Shown: in pieces, positions 1-8,149 of the stretch
Position numbering within the stretch: the first letter of the stretch is position 1
How the letters are laid out: each line of letters opens with the position of its first letter
From: UTCHB3 sp008363265
GTDB taxonomy: Bacteria > Bacteroidota > Ignavibacteria > Ignavibacteriales > Ignavibacteriaceae
NCBI GenBank assembly: GCA_045863055.1
Contig: BTUW01000022.1
Coordinates: forward strand, 1-64,000
Length of the DNA: 64,000 nucleotides
Reading direction: 5' to 3'
Made by a program: the position numbers and the translations under genes
Notes under the pieces: generated by a model
The model's database searches: none
The model's input: only the letters and a program-made list of their open reading frames with translations
What the model was told of the DNA's origin: nothing

Positions 1-537
1 GACACTGAGACCCAGATGGCAACGGTCCGCGAAGGTGTCATGGAGTCGCACAAGGTTGAGAAGCCAAAAGCCGTTAAGATCGAAGAAGTGGCGTTTACGC
101 CATCACCCGATGACGACCTCGTTGAAGTGATCGAGCAGCATTATGAAGAAAGCAAGGTAAACCTTAAAGGAGCTCCTATAATCGTTTCGGGCGGTTACGG
201 CCTCGGCACGAAGGAGAACTTCAGACTTGTTGAAGAGCTCGCTCACACCCTCGGTGGTGAAGTGGCGGGAAGCCGCGCCGCGGTTGATGCCGGGTTCGTT
301 ACACAGGAGCGGCAGGTGGGTCAGACCGGTGTAACGGTAAGGCCGAAGCTTTACATTGCCGTCGGCATTTCAGGCGCGATCCAGCACCGCGCGGGAATGC
401 AGGAAGCAAAGAAAATAATTGCGATAAACAGTGACCCCGATGCTCCGATATTCGATGTGAGCCACTACGGAATAGTCGGCGATGCCACACAGGTGATCCC
501 GAAGTTTATCGAAGTTTATAAAAGCAAGCTTAAATAG
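1..537 (+). CDS. etfA: Electron transfer flavoprotein alpha subunit, C-terminal part (5' end outside window)
   Basis: The reading frame is open from base 1, so the first methionine at base 16 is probably internal and the gene starts before the window. The protein carries the FAD-binding domain of EtfA: IIVSGGYGLG, then GQTGVTVRP, GISGAIQH, AINSDPDAPIF and YGIVGD, in the family order. EtfA with EtfB passes electrons from acyl-CoA dehydrogenases to the ETF:quinone oxidoreductase. The acyl-CoA dehydrogenase gene follows after only 8 bases, which supports a shared operon and a role in fatty-acid or amino-acid oxidation. Family call is certain; the missing N-terminal half cannot be assessed. Confidence 0.95.
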   Translation, partial: DTETQMATVREGVMESHKVEKPKAVKIEEVAFTPSPDDDLVEVIEQHYEESKVNLKGAPIIVSGGYGLGTKENFRLVEELAHTLGGEVAGSRAAVDAGFVTQERQVGQTGVTVRPKLYIAVGISGAIQHRAGMQEAKKIIAINSDPDAPIFDVSHYGIVGDATQVIPKFIEVYKSKLK

Positions 538-545
538 GAGCGGCG

Positions 546-2276
546 ATGGCAAATTTTTTCACGGATAATACCGATATACAGTTCCACTTCAACAAATTCT
601 TCACGGACGATGTAAAAGAGATCGTGAAGCTATTTGAGGACAACTACAAGGAAGCAGAGCTCTACAACTACGCTCCCGTTTCGTTCGAAGACGCGATGGA
701 TAACTACCGCTCTGTTCTCGAAGTGGTGGGCGACCTCGCCGCCAACTTCATCGAGCCAAGGGCGATGGGGGTTGATGAGCAGGGCGCGATCTTCAAAGAC
801 GGCAAGGTACACTACGCCGACGGCACAAAGAAAAACCTCGAGCAGCTTTCACAGGCCGACCTGATGGGGATGATACTCCCGAGGAAATATGGTGGATTGA
901 ACTTCCCCTTCTTTGTTTACATCATGTCGGTTGAAATGCTTTCCCGCGCGGATGCTTCACTCATGAACATCTTCGGTTTGCAGGACATCGCGGAAACGAT
1001 CAAGAAATTCGGCAATGAAGAACTTTCAGATGAGTTCATCCCGAAATTCTCAACAGGTGAGTTCACCGGAGCAATGGCACTAACAGAACCCGATGCCGGC
1101 AGCGACCTTCAGGCAGTGAAACTTTCCGCCTACCAGAACGAAAAAGGTGAGTGGTTCCTCCGCGGAGTAAAACGCTTCATTACCAACGGTAACGGACAAG
1201 TGCTCCTCGTTCTCGCGAGAAGCGAGGCCGGTACAAGGGATGGCCGCGGTCTTTCACTCTTCGCCTGCTATGGCGACGAGACGGTAAAAGTCCGCCGTAT
1301 CGAGCATAAACTCGGCATTCACGGTTCACCGACATGCGAACTCCAGTTCAATGATACCCCTGCAAAACTGGTTGGTACACGAAGAATGGGACTGATTAAA
1401 TACGTTCTCGATCTTATGTTTCGTGCCCGTGCGGGAGTTTCCGCGCAGGCACTCGGCATCTCCCAGGCTGCCTATGAAGAGGCCCTTAAATATGCCAAAG
1501 AGAGGGAACAGTTCGGCAAGCCGATCATCAATCTGCCGGTAGTAACGAACATGCTGATGGATATGCGGACGATGCTTGAGAGCAACCGCTCACTGATGTA
1601 TGCCACCGCGATAACGGTTGATCTGAAAGAGAAGCTTGAAGAGGTGGTTGAACACCTCAAAAAGACGGGACAGCCCTGGACCGAGGCCAACGCCCGGGTG
1701 AAACACTACACAAGGATCGCCAACCTCCTTACCCCGATGACCAAGTATGTTGTTACCGAGTCGGCCAACAAGATCACTTACGACTCACTTCAGATACATG
1801 GCGGTACGGGTTACATGCGTGAGTTCAAGGTTGAGCGACTTGCCCGTGATGCAAGGATCACGAACATTTACGAGGGAACCTCGCAGCTTCAGATAGTCGC
1901 GGCCTCCTCAGGTGTGTACGCTGACGTGCTCGGTGACCACTTCGATAAAATGGAGGCGAAAACTTACGATGCGGGCCTTACCCGTCTGCAGAACTTCCTT
2001 AAAGAGATCAGGGAACTCTACCGCGATTGCGCGAAGTATATCGCTGAAAAGAAAGATCCCGTGTTCCAGGAAGTGGCGGCTAAAGACCTCGTTGAGCTTT
2101 ACAGCTACATCTACACCGGATACCTCCTCCTCGAAGAGGCGGAGATGGATTCACGCAAACGGTTTATTGCCAACAGATATGTAATTAACGCACTTTCCAA
2201 CGCGAGAAGAAATGCGGAATCGATAAAAGACGAGCTCTTTGCCGATCTTTTACATTCACACGAAATTCTTGTTTAA
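546..2276 (+). CDS. Acyl-CoA dehydrogenase with C-terminal extension
   Basis: A 576-residue flavoprotein of the acyl-CoA dehydrogenase family, which oxidises acyl-CoA to enoyl-CoA and hands electrons to ETF. Visible landmarks are MALTEPDAGSD (FAD and substrate loop), KRFITNG, YAKEREQFGKPI, IHGGTGYMREF and RITNIYEGTSQLQ, the last holding the probable catalytic Glu. It is longer than the usual ~380-residue short-chain enzymes, with about 150 extra C-terminal residues as in the larger YdiO/VLCAD-like forms. It lies 8 bases after etfA with an AGGAG-like ribosome site overlapping the etfA stop. Substrate chain length cannot be read from the sequence. Confidence 0.93.
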   Translation: MANFFTDNTDIQFHFNKFFTDDVKEIVKLFEDNYKEAELYNYAPVSFEDAMDNYRSVLEVVGDLAANFIEPRAMGVDEQGAIFKDGKVHYADGTKKNLEQLSQADLMGMILPRKYGGLNFPFFVYIMSVEMLSRADASLMNIFGLQDIAETIKKFGNEELSDEFIPKFSTGEFTGAMALTEPDAGSDLQAVKLSAYQNEKGEWFLRGVKRFITNGNGQVLLVLARSEAGTRDGRGLSLFACYGDETVKVRRIEHKLGIHGSPTCELQFNDTPAKLVGTRRMGLIKYVLDLMFRARAGVSAQALGISQAAYEEALKYAKEREQFGKPIINLPVVTNMLMDMRTMLESNRSLMYATAITVDLKEKLEEVVEHLKKTGQPWTEANARVKHYTRIANLLTPMTKYVVTESANKITYDSLQIHGGTGYMREFKVERLARDARITNIYEGTSQLQIVAASSGVYADVLGDHFDKMEAKTYDAGLTRLQNFLKEIRELYRDCAKYIAEKKDPVFQEVAAKDLVELYSYIYTGYLLLEEAEMDSRKRFIANRYVINALSNARRNAESIKDELFADLLHSHEILV

Positions 2277-2292
2277 TAATGGAGCTCAAAAA

Positions 2293-2502
2293 ATGGAAAA
2301 ACAGAGAAACTACTTCAAGATCTACGACGATGAAGGCATCAAAAGCTACTTCAAAACAAATCTGTCCTATGAAGAGATCGAAAAACTGAAAAAAGATTTC
2401 GAGGAGAACCACTCGGAATACTACAACAACGATTTCATCAAGTTCCTGAAGGAGAAAGATTCCTCAACAGAAGAGATCGAAGTTCAGGCCATTTACTATT
2501 GA
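2293..2502 (+). CDS. Small charged hypothetical protein
   Basis: A 69-residue acidic and lysine-rich protein without signal peptide or membrane segment. I chose the ATG at 2293 because GGAG lies 8 bases before it; the in-frame ATG at 2239 lies inside the preceding gene and has no such site. It follows the acyl-CoA dehydrogenase by 16 bases, so it is likely co-transcribed with etfA and that gene. I do not recognise the family. The predicted content is mostly helical (EEIEKLKKDF and similar stretches). Confidence 0.6.
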   Translation: MEKQRNYFKIYDDEGIKSYFKTNLSYEEIEKLKKDFEENHSEYYNNDFIKFLKEKDSSTEEIEVQAIYY

Positions 2503-2534
2503 GAAATTAAGAACATAAGAACTAAAGAACTAAA

Positions 2535-2685
2535 GTACGCCGCAGCGTATTAAGAAATTCGCTGGTTTTTACTGCGGCGTACATGAGTTCTTAATGCGCC
2601 GCGGCGCACATAAGTTCATAGGTTCTTAAGTTCATAGGTTCCTAGGTTCCTAAGTACCTAAGTTCCTAAGTTCCTAAGTTCTTAT
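2535..2685. repeat. Intergenic palindrome and tandem-word array
   Basis: An 11-base perfect inverted repeat (GTACGCCGCAG at 2535-2545 and its complement at 2572-2582) is followed by the perfect palindrome TGCGCCGCGGCGCA at 2595-2608, then by about ten degenerate copies of a 7-8 base word (AAGTTCC, TAGGTTC) up to 2685. The same palindrome and word type recur in five other intergenic regions of this window. No coding potential is apparent. Confidence 0.8.
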
Positions 2686-2722
2686 ATTAAGGTTTGTTTT
2701 TGAATAATTTTGGAAGATACAT

Positions 2723-3949
2723 ATGAAAGATCACGAAAACATCAATTTTGAGTCGAAGTGCGTGCACGCGGGTATAGATGAGTATGAGTTTGGGGCGGTG
2801 GTTCCACCAATTTACCAGACATCGACCTTCAAGTTCAAGTCGGCACAACAGGGCGCTGCCCTCTTTATGGGGGAAGGGAAGGGACACATCTATACCAGGA
2901 TGAGCAACCCGACCGTCGAGGCGATGGAAGATGCCGTTGCCGCACTTGAAGGCGGAGCAAAGGCCCTTGGCTGCGCGAGTGGTATGGCCGCGATAAATGT
3001 GGTATTTGCAAATTACCTCAGCGCGGGTAAGCACATAGTTTGCTCACAGGCTGTTTACGGTCCGACGAACACTCTTCTCAGAACTGTTTACTCAAAATTT
3101 GGTGTTGAAGTTTCTTTCGTGGATACCACCAGCATCGAAGCCGTTAAGGCGGCGATGAGACCAAACACCGCGCTGGTTTATGTTGAGACTCCCGGTAATC
3201 CGACACTTGCAGTCAGTGATCTCGCTGAGATCGTTAAGGTCGCCCACGCCGGCGGAGCAAAGGTTTGCGTTGATAACACATTCATGTCACCGGCGCTTCA
3301 GAGACCTTTCGAGTTCGGTGCCGATGTCATCATCCACTCGATGACCAAGTTCCTGAACGGACATGCAGATGTGGTGGCGGGTATCATCATTGTAAAAGAC
3401 ATGGCCGAATACGCTCCGATGAAGAAGGTTCTCAACCAGACGGGTGGTGTTATCGATCCTTTCAACTCGTTCCTCGTTCACCGTGGTATCAAGACCCTCG
3501 CGATCAGGATGGAAAGGCACTGCGAGAACGCTCAGAAAGTTGCCGAATTCCTCGAGAAACACGACATGGTTGAGTCGGTAACCTTCCCCGGACTACGTTC
3601 ACATCCTCAGTATTTCACCGGATTGAAACAGCATAAAGGTCACGGCGGAATGATCACTTTCCACCTTAAGGGTGGATATGATGCCGGAGAGATCATGATG
3701 AACTCGGTTAAACTTTGCCAACTGGCTGTAAGTTTGGGTGGTGTCGAGACACTGATCCAGCATCCCGCGAGCATGACGCATTTTTCGATGGGTCCCGAAG
3801 CGAGAAAAGATGCCGGAATTGATGAAGGAATGGTTCGTTTATCGGTTGGTATCGAGAACTACAAAGATATCATAAAAGACCTTGAAAGAGCCCTCTACGA
3901 AGTGGGCGAAGCCCTCAACGTTAAGCAGGAGAAGAATCTTTTTAGGTAG
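2723..3949 (+). CDS. PLP-dependent trans-sulfuration enzyme (Cys/Met metabolism family)
   Basis: A 408-residue pyridoxal-phosphate enzyme of the cystathionine gamma-synthase/cystathionine gamma-lyase/methionine gamma-lyase/O-acetylhomoserine sulfhydrylase family. Visible features are the N-terminal VHAGIDEYEFGAVVPPIYQT, the phosphate-binding YTRMSNPT and CASGMAA segments, VETPGNPTL, the VDNTF segment with the PLP-ring Asp, and the Schiff-base Lys in HSMTKFLNGH near residue 208. The methionine gamma-lyase active-site Cys usually found after YG is replaced here (YGPT), so the sub-function is open. It is a single gene flanked by repeat regions on both sides. Confidence 0.9.
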   Translation: MKDHENINFESKCVHAGIDEYEFGAVVPPIYQTSTFKFKSAQQGAALFMGEGKGHIYTRMSNPTVEAMEDAVAALEGGAKALGCASGMAAINVVFANYLSAGKHIVCSQAVYGPTNTLLRTVYSKFGVEVSFVDTTSIEAVKAAMRPNTALVYVETPGNPTLAVSDLAEIVKVAHAGGAKVCVDNTFMSPALQRPFEFGADVIIHSMTKFLNGHADVVAGIIIVKDMAEYAPMKKVLNQTGGVIDPFNSFLVHRGIKTLAIRMERHCENAQKVAEFLEKHDMVESVTFPGLRSHPQYFTGLKQHKGHGGMITFHLKGGYDAGEIMMNSVKLCQLAVSLGGVETLIQHPASMTHFSMGPEARKDAGIDEGMVRLSVGIENYKDIIKDLERALYEVGEALNVKQEKNLFR

Positions 3950-3974
3950 AACGACCTGCTTGTAGTAAGGTTGT

Positions 3975-4078
3975 TTTGGAACGCGGATACACACAGATTA
4001 GACGGATTAACGCGGATTATTTCTTTAAACTCTGCGTCTATCTGTTAAATCTGCGTGCATCTGCGTCCTCAAATCTCT
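3975..4078. repeat. Long imperfect hairpin repeat (ACGCGGAT / ATCTGCGT words)
   Basis: The left arm starts GGAACGCGGATACACACAG near 3978 and the right arm ends in the near-complementary GCATCTGCGTCC near 4076; together they can form an imperfect stem of roughly 35-40 base pairs. It sits between two convergent genes (PLP enzyme and upp), where it could act as a terminator or be a mobile-type repeat. Two relatives occur at 10024-10136 and 54464-54546. Confidence 0.75.
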
Positions 4079-4113
4079 TTGCGTCCTCTGCGGTTTATCT
4101 AAACACCTGGTAA

Positions 4114-4740
4114 TTAAAGAGTACCGAATACCCTGTCGCCGGCATCACCGAGGCCAGGGACGATGTACCCCTTCTCGTTCAAGCCTTTGTCGAGTGAGGC
4201 GGTATAGATCGCCACATCGGGATGATCGTTCAGTATCCTCTTCACACCTTCCGGAGCGGCAATAATTGAAGCAAGAATAATGTTCTTTGCGCCGTTCGAT
4301 TTCAGAAACTTAATAGCCGCGGAAACACTTCCTCCCGTTGCAAGCATCGGATCGAGAATAATTACGAGTGAGTGCTCGAGATCTTTGGGTGTTTTGTAAT
4401 AATATTCGATCGGTTCAAGGGTTTCTTCGTTTCTTTTGATACCGATATGTCCCATCTTGGCCTGCGGCAGGAGCTGCAGAAAGGCATTACCCATTGAGAG
4501 GCCTGCTCTTAAGATCGGAACGAGAACGATCGGGGTGGCTATTTTTTTCCCTTTTGTTACTTCCAAAGGTGTTTCAACCTCCACATCTCTCATCTTAATG
4601 TGTCCGCTCATCGCGATACAGAGTGAGTAGGTGATACGGTCGAGTGCGTTACGAAAATCTCGTTGAGGAGTGTCTTTGTCACGGAGATATGTTATGTCTC
4701 TTAAAACAAGATTATTACTGACAACTGTGAAATTATTCAT
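4114..4740 (-). CDS. upp: Uracil phosphoribosyltransferase
   Basis: A 208-residue enzyme that converts uracil and PRPP to UMP (pyrimidine salvage). Family motifs are visible: PILRAGLSMGNAF, GHIGIKRNEET, the PRPP loop ILDPMLATGGS and the C-terminal uracil-binding YIVPGLGDAGDR. The start at 4740 matches the usual family length, with GGAG just 3 bases upstream. An alternative in-frame ATG at 4755 would overlap the upstream gene's stop by 4 bases (ATGA) and add five residues. It is probably co-transcribed with the membrane protein gene 4752-5144. Confidence 0.95.
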   Translation of the reverse strand: MNNFTVVSNNLVLRDITYLRDKDTPQRDFRNALDRITYSLCIAMSGHIKMRDVEVETPLEVTKGKKIATPIVLVPILRAGLSMGNAFLQLLPQAKMGHIGIKRNEETLEPIEYYYKTPKDLEHSLVIILDPMLATGGSVSAAIKFLKSNGAKNIILASIIAAPEGVKRILNDHPDVAIYTASLDKGLNEKGYIVPGLGDAGDRVFGTL

Positions 4741-4751
4741 TTTCTCTCCGT

Positions 4752-5144
4752 TCATTTGATCTTTAATGCGGTTTTGTCGTCGATTATCACCTTCATGAAT
4801 CTGATCCCGGCGAAGATCGCGACAGCCAGGGTAAGGAAGGTGCAGAGCCAGATAAGAATTACGATGCCCAACAGGTAGCCTGCAGCTCCCACGATCTGGA
4901 GGAGGATCACAGCCGCAAAAAACGGGATAAATCTTTTTCTTGTGGGGATAGGGGAGTCGGGGTTGTAAAATGCGCCATAAAGGTATTTTTTCTGTTTGTC
5001 GATCGGAAGTTGAAAGTCGCGTTCGGGTGTTTCCGACATTCCTTTCTGTTTCCGGTAATTCCTGAAGGCGAAATATGTGGCGGTAAGAACCCCCAGGGAA
5101 AAAAGTGCCGGAACAGTGAAAAGGAAAAGATCGATAAAATACAT
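4752..5144 (-). CDS. Small membrane protein of unknown function
   Basis: A 130-residue protein with three predicted transmembrane stretches (about residues 5-27, 72-95 and 97-118) and a charged, proline-containing cytosolic-type loop between the first and second. I do not recognise a family. It lies immediately upstream of upp on the same strand, with its stop overlapping the alternative upp start, so the two are likely translated from one message. No recognisable transporter signature, so a link to uracil uptake would be guesswork. Confidence 0.7.
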   Translation of the reverse strand: MYFIDLFLFTVPALFSLGVLTATYFAFRNYRKQKGMSETPERDFQLPIDKQKKYLYGAFYNPDSPIPTRKRFIPFFAAVILLQIVGAAGYLLGIVILIWLCTFLTLAVAIFAGIRFMKVIIDDKTALKIK

Positions 5145-5216
5145 CTATGCTTAAATTTTAATAAAAATCACCAAATACAGTTGCAAAGATAACAAAATAA
5201 AGGGCGGTTACCCGCT

Positions 5217-5681
5217 TCATGCTCTTCCCATTTTAACTATCTCACTGAAGTGTTCTTCGGAGACTGGGAAGACTGAGAGTCTGTTTCCCCTTTTTGTAAG
5301 GAGTATCTCCTCAAGCGCGGGATTATCCTTTACATCCTGAAGTGTAACCTGACGGGGGAATTTCTCTTTCAGTTTGATATCCACCATTGTCCAGACGGGG
5401 TTATCCGGGGTTGACGCGGCATCGAAATATTTTGAATCAGGATCAAAAGCCGACGAATCCGGGTAGCCTTCCCTTACCACTTCACACCATCCCACAACCG
5501 CCATCGGGTCGGCATTGCTGTGGTAAAAGAGCACCCTGTCGCCAAGTTTCATTGAATCGCGCAAGAAGTTGCGAGCCTGGTAGTTGCGAACACCGTCCCA
5601 ACAGGTGGTTTGATCAGGCGAATGGGCGAGATCATCAATTGAGAAGACATTGGGCTCCGATTTTACAAGCCAGTGGTTCAT
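5217..5681 (-). CDS. EVE domain protein
   Basis: A 154-residue protein that is a single EVE domain (PUA-like fold; formerly DUF55, as in thymocyte nuclear protein 1). Visible features are the N-terminal WLVKSEP, TCWDGVRNYQARNFLR, GDRVLFYHSN, VVGWCEV and the C-terminal LSVFPVSEEHF. In known members the aromatic pocket binds modified nucleic-acid bases, and some partners are modification-dependent restriction enzymes; no such partner is nearby here. The start codon overlaps the stop of the upstream gene by one base (TAATG), suggesting coupled translation. Confidence 0.92.
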   Translation of the reverse strand: MNHWLVKSEPNVFSIDDLAHSPDQTTCWDGVRNYQARNFLRDSMKLGDRVLFYHSNADPMAVVGWCEVVREGYPDSSAFDPDSKYFDAASTPDNPVWTMVDIKLKEKFPRQVTLQDVKDNPALEEILLTKRGNRLSVFPVSEEHFSEIVKMGRA

Positions 5682-6244
5682 TATTTCCTCTTGAATTCTG
5701 CGTTAATATATGGTCTGTAAGTTCCGTCGGGGAGGAGGAAGTCGACCTCGTATTTAATTTTGTCTTCACCCTCAAAGTCATAGATTATCCTGAACTCCTG
5801 ATTCTCCCGCGTTACATAATCCATTGTGCTTCCCTCGAACAGGAACTTGCCATCGCTCTTTTTGTAGTCGCCGTAGGCATTTATAGCAAAGTTTCCGAGT
5901 TCATCCATAGAGTAGAGAGTGTATTTCTGCAGGCGGACATCAAAACCGAGGTAAGCTATCGAGGTGATCGACATCCCAAAAGCGATATTCTGAGAGCGGG
6001 ACTCGATAAAGCGGCCGCCGAGGACGACCTTGTTATCGGCTGTACCCGCACCTTTCAGGGGTTGTTTTTCTTTTTCGTCGAAGTGGAACTGTATATTCAC
6101 TTCCCATTCCCCTTCGAACTGGGCAAGGGCTTCATGTTCTGGGAGCACGAGGGTTAATTCTTCAAGGGTTGACCATTTATTCGTCTGCGCGCTTGCCAAT
6201 GCTGAAAAAAGCAGCGCCAGAAACAAAAATTTAAGATATCTCAT
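5681..6244 (-). CDS. Secreted DUF1579-type protein
   Basis: A 187-residue exported protein with an N-terminal signal peptide (MRYLKFLFLALLFSALASAQ) and a single beta-rich domain of the kind annotated DUF1579: GEWEVNIQFHF, GGRFIESRS, GFDVRLQKYTLYSMDE and DGKFLFEGS. I selected the ATG at 6244 because it places a clean signal peptide at the N terminus; the longer in-frame extension to 6424 runs through a terminator and palindromic repeats and is not plausible. It is probably the first gene of an operon with the EVE protein. Biochemical role unknown. Confidence 0.8.
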   Translation of the reverse strand: MRYLKFLFLALLFSALASAQTNKWSTLEELTLVLPEHEALAQFEGEWEVNIQFHFDEKEKQPLKGAGTADNKVVLGGRFIESRSQNIAFGMSITSIAYLGFDVRLQKYTLYSMDELGNFAINAYGDYKKSDGKFLFEGSTMDYVTRENQEFRIIYDFEGEDKIKYEVDFLLPDGTYRPYINAEFKRK

Positions 6245-6287
6245 TTTCCGGAATTTTCGTTTTTCAATACCGAAATATACCATAAAT

Positions 6288-6326
6288 AAAAAAAGCTGTT
6301 CCCGGTGAGAGAACAGCTTTTTTTTT
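6288..6326 (-). terminator. Rho-independent terminator
   Basis: AAAAAAAGCTGTTC and its complement GAACAGCTTTTTTTTT flank a 9-base loop, giving a stem with A/T tails on both sides. It lies downstream of the T9SS gene 6436-7944 on the minus strand and just upstream of the DUF1579 gene. Confidence 0.85.
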
Positions 6327-6343
6327 GAAGGGTGAACTATGAC

Positions 6344-6422
6344 TCGCCGCGGCGAAGTGAAATGTGAAATGTGATCAGTAGTGATCCGCCGCGGCGGACT
6401 GAGTAGCGAGACTCTACACTCC
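6344..6422. repeat. Paired CGCCGCGGCG palindromes with ACTCCACACT words
   Basis: TCGCCGCGGCGA at 6344-6355 and TCCGCCGCGGCGGA at 6385-6398 flank short repeats of GTGAAATGTGA type and are followed by CTACACTCCACACT, which reappears around 51456 (as complement) and 54565. This belongs to the same repeat class as the TGCGCCGCGGCGCA palindromes but with different outer bases. Confidence 0.75.
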
Positions 6423-6435
6423 ACACTAAAACCAC

Positions 6436-7944
6436 TTACTTCATCAGGATCATCTTCCTGGTGGCGGTGAAATTTCCGGCCTTGATCGTATAGATGTACG
6501 AACCGCTGGAGAGTTTGGCCGCATCGAAAACGATCGAGTGTGCTCCGGCTTCCTGTCTTGAATTGATCAGGGTGGCAACCTCAGTTCCCATTACATCATA
6601 AACCTTTATCACCACATCAGATGCTTCAGGAATTCTGTAGGAAATTGAAGTGGTTGGGTTGAACGGGTTGGGGAAGTTCTGATTGAGCGCATAGGAAACC
6701 ACCTGAGCAACATCTGCTTCAACTTCTTTCGAGTATGTTGTCGTGCCGTCGAAATCGGTCTGTTTCAGACGATAGGTGTATTTACCCGCCTGAAGGTTGG
6801 CATCAGTGTAACTGTAGCTCTTTGTGGTGGTGGAGGTACCGTTTCCTTCAATAAATCCGATTGCTAAAAATTCGCCACCGGCAGCTTTTCTTTCGATCGC
6901 GAAGCCTTCATTGTTCGTCTCTGTCGCGGTACTCCAGTCGAGAACAACCGAACCATCATTTGAAGTGGCAGTGAAAGAGGAGAGCTCGACAGGAACAACA
7001 GTTCCAAAGCCTTTGGTAATTCCTCCGTTACTTCTAACACCGAAGACAGCGGTTCCCGTACGGGCCTTGGTCAGATGATAGTAGCTTCCGGCAGGGGCAG
7101 TGTAGGCTGTGGTCCACGCCCCGCCGTTATTGGTTGACTCATAGATCGCAGTGGCCTGTCTTGCAACCCACCAGCTGGTTCCTTCACCGGTGATACCGCC
7201 TATGCTGCCTGTTCCGGGTACTGTAAGTGCAGCCCAGTTGGTGCCACTGTTGGTGGTAACCATGAAACCGGTACCGCCGGTAAGACCGATCGATGGGTTA
7301 TTGAACCAGATGGTATATGAGTTGGCCTGGCCTGTAGTGGGCTGAGGAGTCCAGTTCGTGCCAAAATTGGATGAATACCAGACTTTGGTGCCGTTTGTAC
7401 CAAACCAGACATTATCGCCTAACGCAAAAAGGCCGTTATTCCATCCGGCAAATCCTTCCGAGGCGAGGTAAAGACCTGTTGAATCCCAAAGTGTCCCACC
7501 ATTTGTTGTGCGGAAAATCGTCCATCTGCCACCTACAGGGTCACCGTAAAAGATACCGGTATTCGCATCTTTGAACCAGAGACCGTCACCAAAGCCACCT
7601 GACTGATTAAGCTGGGTAACCCAGGTAACGCCGCCGTTGGTGGTTTTGTAAATATAGGTTCCACTGGACGGGGAAGTGGTGATGTAGCAAATGTCTGCGT
7701 CGATCGCGAAAACAGCATATACATCCTGACTTGCGATGCCGGCGCCGCCAACATTTGCCCAGGTTGTACCGCCGTCAACTGTACGAAGAACAATTCCGGC
7801 AGCACCTCCCACCCAGCAGACAAGATTTGTAGGAGCGGAAGCTGAATAGAGCGCGCCTGTAACGCCGGAGGTTTGTTCAACCCATTGCGCGTTGGCTGCA
7901 GTGAAGAGAATAACGAAGAGGAAAAGAAGTTTGAAAGATCTCAT
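6436..7944 (-). CDS. T9SS-secreted YCF48/BNR-type beta-propeller protein
   Basis: A 502-residue exported protein. The start at 7944 gives a signal peptide (MRSFKLLFLFVILFTAANAQ) with AGGAGAGC upstream. Residues ~20-310 hold repeated TTNGG-x-W or TVDGGTTW units typical of YCF48/BNR beta-propellers. A fibronectin-like segment (PVELSSFTATS, VVLDWSTATETNNEGFAIER) precedes the T9SS type A sorting domain, which begins NQNFPNPFNPTTS and ends ATRKMILMK. Expected location is the cell surface or medium. Ligand unknown. The region upstream (7945-8149) is divergent with the amylase gene. Confidence 0.88.
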   Translation of the reverse strand: MRSFKLLFLFVILFTAANAQWVEQTSGVTGALYSASAPTNLVCWVGGAAGIVLRTVDGGTTWANVGGAGIASQDVYAVFAIDADICYITTSPSSGTYIYKTTNGGVTWVTQLNQSGGFGDGLWFKDANTGIFYGDPVGGRWTIFRTTNGGTLWDSTGLYLASEGFAGWNNGLFALGDNVWFGTNGTKVWYSSNFGTNWTPQPTTGQANSYTIWFNNPSIGLTGGTGFMVTTNSGTNWAALTVPGTGSIGGITGEGTSWWVARQATAIYESTNNGGAWTTAYTAPAGSYYHLTKARTGTAVFGVRSNGGITKGFGTVVPVELSSFTATSNDGSVVLDWSTATETNNEGFAIERKAAGGEFLAIGFIEGNGTSTTTKSYSYTDANLQAGKYTYRLKQTDFDGTTTYSKEVEADVAQVVSYALNQNFPNPFNPTTSISYRIPEASDVVIKVYDVMGTEVATLINSRQEAGAHSIVFDAAKLSSGSYIYTIKAGNFTATRKMILMK

Positions 7945-8149
7945 AAGAGCTCTCCTTTTATTAAAGACAATCCGGATCTGCCTTGATTGAATGGCAGGCT
8001 TCAAACTGTCAAATAAATGTAAATAAAGTTATTCATTCAGAAGATTATTACCAAATTTAAATTACCGCTCTGCTTGCCGGGGCTTTGAGGGGATTAAATT
8101 AAATGGGATATGAACATTATATTTGAGTTGAAGAATCATGGAAATACCG

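Noticed and set aside
5387..6157. 256-codon plus-strand frame across the EVE and DUF1579 genes
   Set aside because: Spans two convincing minus-strand genes and shows no domain or start signal of its own.
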